Of a stretch of 64,000 nucleotides of DNA, positions 49,561 to 62,860 are shown one piece after another. This stretch comes from Panax quinquefolius (Eukaryota > Streptophyta > Magnoliopsida > Apiales > Araliaceae): NCBI GenBank assembly GCA_020205615.1, contig CM035171.1, positions 118,362,893 to 118,426,892 on the forward strand, written 5' to 3'. The notes under the pieces were generated by a model, which saw nothing but the letters and a program-made list of their open reading frames with translations, had not been told where the DNA came from and searched no databases. The position numbers and the translations under genes were made by a program. Positions within the stretch are counted from its first letter, which is position 1, and each line of letters opens with the position of its first letter.

Positions 49561-51290
49561 AATGATATAAAGAATCAATCAAATGAGATAAAGGATAAAT
49601 ATTAAACATTTATAATATAATTTATCCAGATTCAAGAATATCCCCATGTTTTCAATCACTTAATAATCTCATAATCTAATATCATTAATATTATAACAAT
49701 ATTTTAATCACTTCTTAAATTTATAAACAATTTATCTCAATTGTTTACGCTTTACCATATAATGCATTTAATCATTCAAAAATGCCATACTCATAAAATA
49801 TCATCACCAATTATCAAATCCCTCATCAAAAAAAAAAATGCATATATTCTATATAGGATTCTCTAGCCATAAAATCCTATTTTCAACTTTGTTACTTCAC
49901 ATAACATATTTAACTCATATGTTCGTAACTAAACTATTTTCATGAAAAATACCAAATCAGCGCCAAAAATATTTCTTTTCTGGGATTTAGCATAATATAG
50001 TCCCATAATGAAAATATATTTTTCTCATAATTTTTAAAATTCATTTACTATTTTTCAAAAATCAATTTCTAATTAATTCCTTAAGAAATTAGCTACCTCA
50101 AGGTTAACTCCAAAAATTCCCAAATCTTGACAGGACCTTACACATGTTAACGTGAGCTTCCAGTTTAAATTTCATGGTCATCGGAGTTATAGAACTCCTA
50201 AGTTATAGCGTTTTTCGTCGGAAAAACCTAAATATTGAAATAGTCATAACTTGCTCATTTTAAGTCAAAATGAGCTCATTTTTGGACAGGAGGTACTTTA
50301 TACCATATACTTTCATGTCCCAAAAGGCCAGAATTTTTCTCATAATTTAAGTGGCCGAAACAGCCTCTCTAAAATCATGGCAGAAGCTTTTTCGATTTTT
50401 GCAGCTTTGCACTCCTTTGCTAAAATCAGTCCACACAAAAATCTACAACACCTTTTCCAGTAATTCCACTTGGATTAGTTAGGTAACTCATAGATCTAAC
50501 TCTAGGACTTGACCACATTCAAAATTCAAAATATAACAGAGATATGGTTAATTGAATTTCATGTTACGTTTTTCACTAAAATCTGATTTTCAACTCTTTG
50601 TGATTTCTAAGAAACTTTCATGTTTTCACATACTAACCAACATAACTCATCATAAAACTTACTAATACTTCATATACCCATGATTTTTATTAGTTCTATA
50701 CTTTTATTATGACTTTCATCATAATCCACGTAAATGCATCCTTTTAGTTGAAGAAATATTTGAGGGTTTAAGAAATGGGTTTTGTCTTTGGAATTCAATA
50801 CAAAATTCGATTTCACGCCTAGGGTAGGCTAGAAGTCTTCAAGAATACGCCAAGAAATTTATAAATGATAGAAATATCATTCAAAATCATACTTTTCATC
50901 CAAGACTTGGATAAGACGTCACATTAATACCAATCATGACTTCTATCCCTTAACCTGGATAAAGACCTCACAATGATACCTATTAACTTGCCATCTTCAT
51001 CCGGCGTACGCCTCTGACGAAAGTCCGGCTTGATGCATTCCACACAAGGAAATCAACAACGAAAGGATCGGGGCTCTTTTACTTATGGCTTGATATAACA
51101 TTGATTAACTTTAGGGTTTGGTTACTTTGAATTCAGATAATACAGATTAGTTAGAATATGAAAGCTAACAACCTTACAAAAAGAATAACGAGTAGTTAAT
51201 CAATTATTTTCAAAAATTACCTCCAAGGCAAGTATTTTCAAGAGATAAGATCGACAGGTAACGTGAAAGTGTTTATTTGAAACAACAAGT
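49561..51290 (-). other. Noncoding interior of element B1
   Basis: AT-rich sequence to about 50100, then about 350 bases (50120-50460) with ggagttatagaactcc and gtcataacttgctcattt that is nearly identical in B2 (61830-62160). From about 50755 it realigns with the protease-RT linker of element A. There is no RT, RNase H or integrase motif in any frame. Confidence 0.75.
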
Positions 51291-52679
<1,389 letters not shown>

Positions 52680-52847
52680 TTTCAAACACCGCCACAAAAT
52701 AAGGGTTAATTGACATGCAACATATTATCACTATACTCGATCGACCAATCAAATACCAAATAAACTTAGGTAGGTCATACTAACGAGGAATTCCCTGCCT
52801 CTCCCTCCTAGTTCTATTCTCACATCTTAGCCAGGATCATATCCTAA
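52680..52847 (-). other. Short 5' untranslated leader of element B1
   Basis: About 170 bases between PBS and gag ATG, similar in place and partly in sequence to element A (42728-42904). For example, ctcctagttctattc is common to both. It contains no ORF. Confidence 0.6.
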
Positions 52848-52859
52848 GCTTTGATACCA
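52848..52859 (-). other. Primer-binding site of element B1 (initiator-Met tRNA)
   Basis: The minus strand reads tggtatcaaagc just after the 5' LTR, one base different from the usual initiator-Met site tggtatcagagc. Confidence 0.85.
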
Positions 52860-52863
52860 ACCG

Positions 52864-55222
52864 TGACGCCCCCAAAATTAGGTATCGTCACCCATCTTGG
52901 GTCGCCACTTACACATGGTACATAAATTCAAATACAACTTACTAATATAACTGCCGTAATACAATACTTACATAAATCGTGAGTTTGAATACAAATATTG
53001 TCTACTAGATATTATACAAACTCAAAAGGAGTCCTCATTACAACTATTATCACACTATTTCACGTAATAGTGAGGACTACTAATGCTATCCTCCGGACCA
53101 TTACTTCGCTTCCCGACTCGTCCAAATTTATGTTCTCATTTCACGAAGAGAAAAAAGAAAGAAAGGGTGAGCTCAACTAGCCCAAGAAGAAATATTATGA
53201 CTAAGATAATGCGTAATAAATTATCATTAGCCTTCAACAAAGTTAAACCGATAAAATACAATAGACAACCAGGTTTAATCTAGCTGGAATAAGCAATCCA
53301 TTAAAAGAGTCAAGAGAGAATAAAGTCTACTATCTTTTAGGTTTTAAAAGGTTTTCATCAATTTTATCATTTGAGACTCACTTTTAATAAATAAACCACC
53401 ACATTTAATCATCCCCGTATTACTTCGGTCAAGGACTTTCATCAAATTATCAATGGTCATGACTATACCGAATCACCCCCGTCATAATCATACCAAAACT
53501 ATCCATCATCGTGCATTACAGTGCCATCGAGGACTTTTGTCACATCATTTATATCAAGTCATGATTATACCGAATGATCCTCGGTCATAATCATACTAAG
53601 TTCATCTATGCACGTAAGCCAAAGATAACATAATATAACATGAGGATGATGACAATGACATAATAATTCAATAAAACAAGTTCAAGAATTATTTAATCCA
53701 TGAATTATTAACGTCCGGATTATCAACACGGTAATGCTTTCAGAGTAGTAAAATTCAAGAATGATCGTAAGAATATTTCCATGAAAGATATCGGATGAAA
53801 CGCAAATATCAAGGATATTCTACTAATTTCATGGAGTATGAAGTCAAAGTTTTAACCAACTGGGTATAATAAAGAATGGAATAACAAAAGAAATCACCAT
53901 GCATGCAGATTGTGATATAGAGCGAAAAGTTATTCCAATGTAATAATAATAACGAAACCGGTCGTGTGAAATTCACAATCGAGCGATGTTCCAATGAATA
54001 ATAAAGATGGAACCGGATCCGGTGTAAAACACATGATAGGATATTCCAACAGAATGATAAAGATTTTAACCAGTCCTGTAAAACACACGCATGTGATGTT
54101 CCAATGTAATAATAGAAGAATGTCACCAAGTATAGGTAAATCATGTCTGAAGTTATTCCAATGTAATAATAAGCAATGGAATAACATAAGGATTTCACCA
54201 AGTATAGGGTATCCATGCGTACAAAAGTATGTATAGGGTATGCCACTTTTATAGGTTATTCCAATGTAATAATAATGAATGGAATAATGTAAGTTCTCTT
54301 CAAGAAGAAAGAATAACACCCTTTACGAATTACAACAAATAATACCCTTTACCGTAAAAGAACTGAATATAGAAGTAGTGAAGTAAGCGAGAATACTCTT
54401 CTTCTTTCTATAACTTTCTCTCTAGCTTCTCTCTATAATTTCTCTCTCAGAGTTTCAATGAATTCGTAAGAAAATAATGAAGGAATGAGCTTCTATTTAT
54501 AGGAAAATGGAATGCATAGAATTAATCCATGAACGGTCCAGATTGATTTACTTTAATCGACGGTCCATATTTAAGAAAAATCTTTTAAATAAAATATAAT
54601 ATATTCTATTTATATAAAAACATTTTACTATGCAAACACTATGCAATACTATGCAAAAACACTATGCAACACTATGCATAATAAAATATAATATATTCTA
54701 TTTATAGAATAACTTTAATAAAGTATTCTATTTTATATAAAAGATGTTTCGCTTTTATTACGTTAATAATACGAATAAAACAAAACGTCATTATCGCTAT
54801 AATAATTCATATTATTAATCGACAATAATGGAATCAAACCGGTGACTTCTCACATAAGCATCAATAATCAATACCGCAGTCTACTATGCAACCACACTTA
54901 TTATCGTGCTTTTACTACCGAGTAGTTCAACAAAGAATCTACGGTAAAACTTCCGCCGTTATTTCAATAAAATATTTTTGTCGCTTTTCTCGATCCGACA
55001 ATAATTACGTTAATAGGGTCCACCAATGATTGAGTAGTTATACGAATATTCCCTGCTAAACCGAATATTCCCCACCAATCGAATATAATATAACCACTTG
55101 CATACTTTGCAAAATTTATAAATACTACCCACAACTATAATATTATCTCAAATTCACACCATAATATTAAAAATTATTTCGACAAATTTAAATCTTTATT
55201 GATAAAAATCTGGGGTCTCACA
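52864..55222 (-). repeat. 5' LTR of element B1
   Basis: On the minus strand it starts tgtgagaccccagat at 55222 and ends gggggcgtcac at 52864. It is nearly the same as the 3' LTR apart from scattered small indels. TATA box near 54493-54502, TGCATAG array at 54627-54680, hairpin units at about 53920-54290. Confidence 0.9.
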
Positions 55223-55346
55223 TAAAGTTTTAATAGTAAATCAAGATGGACCGTTGTTTTAGTTTTAATAGTAAACCAATCTGGATCGTCTCGCTTATAA
55301 TAGAAATCAATCTGGACCGTTCACGAATTAGTTACTATTTTTTTAC
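55223..55346 (+). repeat. Oldest LTR, third fragment
   Basis: After the taaag duplication the second 333-bp tandem unit continues with ttttaatagtaaatcaagat, matching 46018-46100 of the first unit. It stops where an A-like LTR begins at about 55347. Confidence 0.7.
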
Positions 55347-57345
55347 GCCCCAAAATAGGTATACAACACCCATTCGAGTTGTCAAAAATAATACGTACGT
55401 AAAACAACTACAACTTATTAATACAACATAAAAACTGTGAGTTTAAATACAAATATTGTCATCTAGACAATATCCACACTCAAATAAGTCCTCAGTACAA
55501 TTATTGATACATTATTTTACAAAAATGGCGAGGACCACTAAAACGACTTTCTAAAACCTTCATTCCACACCCCGACTAGTAGAGAATAAAATCTACTATC
55601 TTCTATATATGAATTTAAAAGTCCATCGTCAATATTTTATCCCTGTAACATCAATCAATATATATCTGGAAACAAATATTTATCTTTACACTACAGGCCA
55701 AAGATATTCATCAGTTGTTCATGTTCATCTAAACACCTGTTTATCTTTGCACTACGGGCCAAAGATATTCATCAAAAATCATTCATCTTTGCACTACAGG
55801 CCAAAGATATTCAGTTATATCATCATTTAGGACTAAGGATGATGAAAAATATTTTAAAGAAAACGAATCCAGTGAAACAAAAGAACAATTTTTAAGGATT
55901 TGTACTTTAAACAATCCAAGTTCAAAAATACTTCATAAATAACCAGAGTGGAGTAAAATTCAAGAATGAAGACCAAAACATAGATCCAATCAAAGATAGG
56001 AATCATAACAGACAATCTTGGACACAGAGAAGAAAACTTAATTTTTCTGTGAATAATGTCGTATTTGTGAATAGTGCCGTATACGTGAATAGTAACTCCG
56101 ACACCAAAAGATAAAAATTTCACAAAAAACATCATCATGCTTCGTGAATAGTACTCGTGAATAATAATTCGTGAATAGTAACTCATGAATTGTAACCCCG
56201 ACATGAAAAAGTTCCAAATTTGATAAAAATTCAAACCAATATTTCGGCATAATAATATTGAATAAATAATATCATTTATGAAGAAAATAATCCCCCTTAC
56301 CTCAGAAAGAATAGTACTTCTGACTGGAATACTAGATATAGTGCTAAAAGAATTTGCACCGTATAGCAATACTCAAAGTACTAAAATACTCACAAAATAC
56401 GCTCGATATTATAGAGAGATAAATCTTTAGTTTCTGGTGTGATTTTCAATTCTAACCTAAGCACCTATTTATAGGAAAATCTTTAGAACACCAAAAGCGA
56501 AAATTTAATATAATATTAATATATATATATCAAAATTTCTTATGCCCACTTTCTCGTGATCTGAATTCAAATTAACAATAATAATAACAAAACAAAAAAA
56601 GCGTTTTTGTTATTAAAAATAATTAAAACTTTCAAAAATCAATTTTTTCGGAACTTCAGAACTTTTATAATTCATAATAAATAGCCCTTTTATTAGAAAA
56701 TTCGAATCTCGCGATTTTTTATAGGAAATTCAATTCTCTACAACTTTGCAGAAGAAAGTTTTTCCAAATTCCGAACAAAAATTGATCGAAATCCACATAA
56801 GGACGATTTACGTTTATAATAATCAAATTTCGAGTCGAAAATGGGTCCACCAACATGTTTAACATGTTTTAAACAACTTTGCAATAAAAATACTCTTCCT
56901 CCTCATATACTCATATCCCACATTCATTTGTATATCACCATTATTATATTATAATAATATAATAAAATATTATTTTATCGAGAAAAGATAAAATATTGGT
57001 TTTCAAAAATATTTAAAATTTTCTCCATCTATATCATAAAATGATTTTCTAATATTATAATAATAATATTCATAAAATATTATTTTATCGTAAAAGATAA
57101 AAATATTGGTTACTTCAACAATTGTATGGGAAATACCACAAATGCAATTATTAAAACAACATTTAAAATAAAATTTTCTCCATCTAACATTATTGAGTAG
57201 TGCCACATAAAATGAATATTTTATAATTTATTCATGAAATTTGAAAAAAATTCATATATCACCCTTTAACTTTAACTTTTATATATTTAACCATTTACCA
57301 AATTATAAAATAATCAATAATTATTTCATATTATTCACAAATAAT
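55347..57345 (-). mobile_element. A-like LTR fragment with internal deletion
   Basis: It starts acgccccaaaataggtatac and follows the A LTR in minus orientation. About 240 bases are missing at 55575, where cccgact joins directly to agtagagaataaa. Hairpin units remain at about 55680-55810 and the gaatagt array at 56050-56200. It is more diverged than the other A LTRs and loses clear similarity after about 57345. Confidence 0.75.
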
Positions 57346-57349
57346 ATAT

Positions 57350-57909
57350 AATTGTTACAATAATTATTTTATCGATTCAATAATCACGGATTAAATACGT
57401 TGATATTTTATATTATCAACGTTACTACACAAAGATTTTCCATTATCGATTAATTCAATCGATAATAATATTATTAGATAACATTACCGAAAAATGTCTA
57501 GTTAGTTCGCCTATTTATTGGTTCGTCATCATGCCAAGCAAGTGAGAAATTTTATCGAATAATTCCCCTTCTTCGCAAAATTATTCTGACCGTTCATTAT
57601 CATGATTATTAATATTATTTGTGAATAATTAATTATCGATTTATACGATTAGAAAAATGTTCATTTTATGGTGTGATAGATGGAGAAAATTTTTAAAGTG
57701 ATAATTGTCTAAAATCGATATTTTATCTTTTCGATAAAATAATATTTTAATATTTTATTCATAATATTTAATAATGGTGATATTTTTTAAATAAAATGTG
57801 GGATATATTAGTATATTTGGAGAAGAGTATTTTTTGTTGTAAAGTTGTTTTAAATATGTTCAGGACCCATTTCTTGACTAAAATTTGATTATAGCCTATA
57901 AAATTGATT
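57350..57909 (+). mobile_element. Truncated A-like LTR in opposite orientation
   Basis: Sequence such as aataatattattagataaca, gaataattaattatcga and atgtgggatatattagtat reads as the + orientation A LTR. It begins mid-LTR and ends abruptly at about 57909 against element B2. Its later half pairs with about 56800-57345, making a head-to-head foldback. Confidence 0.7.
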
Positions 57910-60304
57910 ATGTCCACTTATTATGGTACATATCTTTATTTCAAATACAACTTACTAATATAATCTGCCACTTGAGGTACAATACGATATAAACAAAGTT
58001 ATGAGTTTGAATACAAATATTGTCTACTAGATATTATACAAACTCAAAAGGAGTCCTCATTACAACTATTATCACACTATTTCACGTAATAGTGAGGACT
58101 ACTAATGCTATCCTCTCGACCATTACTCCGCTCCCCGACTCGTCCCAAATTTATGTTCTCATTTCCCAAGAGAATAAAGAAAAGAAAGGGTGAGCTCAAC
58201 TAGCCCAAAGAAGAAATATTACGACTAAGATAATGCGTAATAAATTATCATTAGCCTTCAACAAGAGATTAAACCGATAAAATACAATAGACAACCAGCT
58301 TTAACTGCAAAAATGAATATACAATCCATTAAAAGTGTCAAGTAGAAAATAAAGTCTACTATCTTTTAGGTTTTAAAAGGTTTTCATAAATTTTATCATT
58401 AAGACTCAAATTTAATGAATAAACCACAATATCTAATCATCCCCGCATTACCACGCCAAGGATTTTCATCAAATTATCAATGGTCATGACTATACCGAAT
58501 CACCCCCGTCATAATCATACCAAAACTATCCATCACCGCATTACAGCCACCGAGGACTTTTATCACATCATTTATAACAAGCCATGATTATACCGAATGA
58601 TCCCCGGTCATAATCATACTAAGTTCATCTATGACGTAAGCCAAAGATAACATAATATATCAAGAGGATGATGACAATGACATAATAATTCAATAAAACA
58701 AGTTCAAGAATTATTTTATCCAGAATTAATAACGCCCAAATTGTCAACAAGATATTTGCTTTTGTAGAGTAAAATTCAAGAATGATCGTAAGAATATTTC
58801 CATGAAAAGATATCGGATGAAACGCAAATATCAAGGATATTCTACTAATTTCATGGAGTATAGAAGTCAAAGTTTTAACCAAATGGGTATAATAAAGAAT
58901 GAAATAACAAAAGAAATCACCATGGATGCGGATTATCACATGTATAAAGTTATTCCAATGTAATAATAATAATCTAACCAGTCGTGTGAAATTCACACCG
59001 ATTGGATGATCCAATGTAATAATAAATGTTGAATAATAAACAATGGAACCAAGTCCTGTAAAACACACGCATGTGATATTCCAAATGTAATAATAAATGC
59101 GGAATAATAAACAATGGAACCAGTCCTGTAAAATACATGCATGTGATATTCCAATGTAATAATAAAGAATGGAATAATGTAAGAAGATCACCAAGTATAG
59201 GGGATTCGCTTTATACAAAAGTTATTCCAATGTAATAAATAAGAATGGAATAACATAAGGATTTCACCAAGTATAGGGGTACGCCATGAGATACAAAGTT
59301 ATGTATAGGGTATGCCACTTTTACAGGTTATTCCAATAGAATAATAATGAATGGAATAATAGAAGTTCTCTTCATGAATAAGAAAGAATAACACCCCTTA
59401 CGAGTACAACAAATAATATTCCCTACCGTAAAAGACACTGGATATTAAAGTAGTGAAGTACCAAAATACTCTTCTTCTTTCTCTCTATAGATTTTCTCTC
59501 TTTAACTTCTCTCTATAATTTCTCTCTCTAGAGTTTCAGTGAATTCGTAAGAAAATAATGAAGGAATGAGCTTCTATTTATAGGAAAATAAATGCATAGT
59601 AATTAATCCATGAACTATCCAGTATTGATTTACTTTAATCTGACAATCCATATTTTAAAGCAAAATCTTTTAAATAAAATATCATATATTCTATTTATAT
59701 AAAAATTTTACTATGCAAACACTATGCAACACTATGCAAAATACTATACAACACTATGATAATAAAATATAATATATTCTATTTATGTAATAACTTTAAT
59801 AAAGTATTCTCGCTTTATATAAAAGATGTTTCGCTTTTATTACGTTAATAATACTTAATAAAACAAAACGTCATTATCGCTATAATAATTCATATTATTA
59901 ATCGACAATAATGGAATCAAACCGAGTGACTTCTCACATAAGCATCAATAATCAATACCGCGCTACTACGCAACCACACGACATCGTATTTTTACTACCG
60001 AAGTAGTTCAACAAGATCAACCAGTGAAAACTTCCGCCGTTATTTCAATAAAATATTTTTTGTCGCTTTCTCAATCCAACAATAATTACGCTGTGGGTCC
60101 ACCAATGATTGAGCCATTGTATTTAATATTCCCTCGCTAAACCGAATATTCCCCACCAATCGAATATAATATAACCACTCAGCATACTTTGCAAAATTTA
60201 TAAATACTACCCACAACTATAATATTATCTCAAATTCACACCATAATATTAAAAATTATTTCGACAAAAATTTAAATCTTTATCGATAAAATCCGGGTCT
60301 CACA
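57910..60304 (-). repeat. 3' LTR of element B2, end truncated
   Basis: The minus strand starts tgtgagacccggat at 60304. The TATA box is near 59574-59583 and a TGCATAG-like array at 59710-59759. A tandem array at 58935-59360 has units of about 60 bases with ttccaatgtaataata and acacacgcatgtgat, and more units than in the B1 LTRs. Confidence 0.85.
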
Positions 60305-60330
60305 ATCTCCCTCCTTATGGAATTTCTCCC
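60305..60330 (-). other. Polypurine tract of element B2
   Basis: The minus strand reads ataaggagggagatt directly before the LTR, with ttcgagggagaaattcc upstream, as in B1. Confidence 0.75.
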
Positions 60331-60399
60331 TCGAAATTGTGGGTACGACTGTATGATAAAGAGGTGAGGATACCTTGAATACCTTTATCGTTGAAAACA

Positions 60400-61260
60400 T
60401 TAAATTCATCTTTGCAATCCGGCCAAAGATATTCATTAACAATTCATCTTTGCACTACAGGCCAAAGATATACAACTGTAAAACCAATAATGTTGAGACG
60501 CAGCTTAATAGTATCACGACCACGAATTATCCATGCCCTACTGACCAAGGATATTCGTGTTTTAAATTACGGTCATGATTATACCGAATACTCCGTGGGT
60601 CATAATCATACCAAGTCTATCAATGCACTACTACCAAAGATGACTTTTACCACATCCATGAATTAATATTTCATCACGAGACTCACTTTCAATAATTAAT
60701 CCATATCATCGAATCATCCTCGCACTACGTGCCAAGGATATTCATTAAGATCACGACCATTAATTTATCCATGCACTACTACCAAAGATAATCGTGTATT
60801 CATTAAGATCACGACCACCACAAATTATCCATGCACTACTACCAAAGATAATCGTGTATTCATTAGTATCACGACCACAAATTATCCATACACTACTACC
60901 AAAAGATAATCGTGTATTCATTAGTATCACGACCACAAATTATCCATGCACTACTACCAAAGATAATCGTGTATTCATTAAGATCACGCCACAAATTATC
61001 CATGCACTACGCCGACACTACTACCAAAGATAATCGTATATTATTTATTAGTATCACGACCACAAATTATCCATGCACTACTACCAAAGATATTCGTGTA
61101 TTCATTAGTATCACGACCATAAATTATCCATGCACTACTACCAAAGATAATCGTGTTTTCAATTACTACTATGATTATACCGAACAATCCTCGGTCATAA
61201 TCATACCAAGTCCATCTATGCACTACAAAGCCACAAAATGACTTTCAACATAATATGAGC
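60400..61260 (-). repeat. Tandem array of 57-60-base hairpin units in B2
   Basis: From about 60740 to 61160 the unit ccatgcactactaccaaag with gataatcgtgtattcatta and agtatcacgaccacaaatt is repeated about eight times. Each unit can fold through attatc and gataat around a gcactac loop. Flanking units have other stems, ATCTTTG/CAAAGAT (about 60443-60466) and ATCCT/AGGAT (60716-60739). B1 has fewer copies, so the array has expanded or contracted between elements. Confidence 0.8.
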
Positions 61261-62860
61261 ATGAGGATAATGATATAAAGAATCAATCAAATGAGATAAA
61301 GGATAAATATTAAATATTTATAATTTATCCAGATTCAAGAATATCCCCATGTTATCAATCACTTAATAATCTCATAATCTAATATCATTAATATTATAAC
61401 AATATTTTAATCACTTCTTAAATTTATAAACAATTTATCTCAATTGTTTACGCTTTTTTACCATATAATGCATTTAATAATTCAAAAATGCCATACTCAT
61501 AAGATATCATCACCAATTATCAAATCCTCAAAAATTTGCATATATACTCTATATAGGATTCTCTAGCCATAAAATCTTATTTTCAACTTTGTTACTTCAC
61601 ATAACATATTTAACTCATATGTTCAGAATTAAACTATTTTCATGAAAAATACTAAATCAGTCCCAAAAATATTTCTTTTCTGGGATTTAACATAATATAG
61701 TCCCATAATGAAAATATATTTTTCTCGAAATTTTTAAAATTCATTTACTATTTTTTCAAAAATCAATTTCTAATTAATTCCTTAAGAAATTTGCTACCTC
61801 AAGTTTTACTCCAGAAATTCCCAAATCTTGGCAGGACCTTACACATGTTAATGTGAGCCTCCAGTTTAAATTTCATGGTCATCGGAGTTATAGAACTCCA
61901 GTTATAGCATTTTTATCAAAAAACCTAAATATTGAAATGGTCATAACTTGTTCATTTTAAGTCAGAATGATCTCATTTTTGGACACGATGTTCTTTATAC
62001 CATATACTTTTATGTCCCAAAAGGCCTGAATTTTTCTCACTAATTAAGTGGCCGAAACAGCCCTTACAAAAACGTGGCAGCAGCTTTTTGGACATTTTGA
62101 AGTTTTGACTCCATTGCTAAAATCAGTCCACACGAAAATCTACAACACCTTTTTCATTGATTCCACTTGGATTAGTTAGGTAACTCATAGATCTAACTCT
62201 AGGACTTAACCACACTCAAAAATTCAAAATATAATAAGAGATTTGGTCAATTGAATTTCATGTTACGCTTTTCACCAAAATCTGTTTTTAACTCCTTGTG
62301 ATTTTTAAGAAACTTTCATGTTTTCACATACTAACCAACATAACTCATCATAACACTTACTAATACCTCGATACCCATGATTTTCATTAGTCCAATGCTT
62401 TTATTATGACTTTCATCATAAACCACGAAACTGCTCATTTTAGTTGAAGAAATATTTGAGGGTTTAAGAAATGGGTTTTAGACTTGGGGTCAATACAAAA
62501 TTCGATTTCATGCTCTAGGGTAGGCTAGAAATCTTCAAGAATACGTCCAGAAATTTATTAATAATAGAAATATCATTTAAAACCGTGACTCTCATCCAAG
62601 ACTTGATAAGACGTCACATTGATACCAACTGTGACTTCTATCCTTTAACCTAGATAAGACCTCACAATGATACCTATAAACTTGCCATCTTCATTCACGA
62701 TGTCGCCACGTAAAAATGCCGGTTCTGCATTCCACACAAGGAAGTCAACAACGAAAGGTTCGGGGCTCTTTACTTATGGCTTGATATGACAATAATTGAC
62801 TTTTAGTTTCGTTACTTGAATTCGCATAACAAGTTGGTTATGAATATAAAAGCTAACAAC
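61261..62860 (-). other. Noncoding interior of element B2
   Basis: It aligns along its length with B1 49561-51290, including gtgagcctccagtttaaatt and ggagttatagaactcc. There is no coding potential beyond short chance frames and no RT or integrase motif. Confidence 0.7.

Noticed and set aside
55854..56369. 171-codon minus-strand frame in the A-like LTR fragment
   Set aside because: It covers LTR repeat arrays and U3 sequence, and the corresponding region of other A LTRs has stops in the same frame. No domain is recognisable.
58625..59218. 197-codon minus-strand reading frame in the B2 LTR, with similar frames at 53809-54246 and 47208-47694
   Set aside because: It lies entirely in the LTR tandem array. 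The translation simply repeats hydrophobic Tyr/Leu/Ile stretches from the ttccaatgtaataata unit, and the frame is not kept between the three LTRs.
60740..61160. Regularly spaced repeats resembling a CRISPR array
   Set aside because: The units are continuous tandem repeats with no unique spacers, lie in a plant retrotransposon, and have no cas genes.
60391..61241. Repetitive plus-strand frames in the B2 interior array, seemingly a tandem-repeat protein
   Set aside because: The repeats come from the 57-60-base DNA unit. Frames shift between units, there is no promoter or start context, and B1 lacks an equivalent frame.
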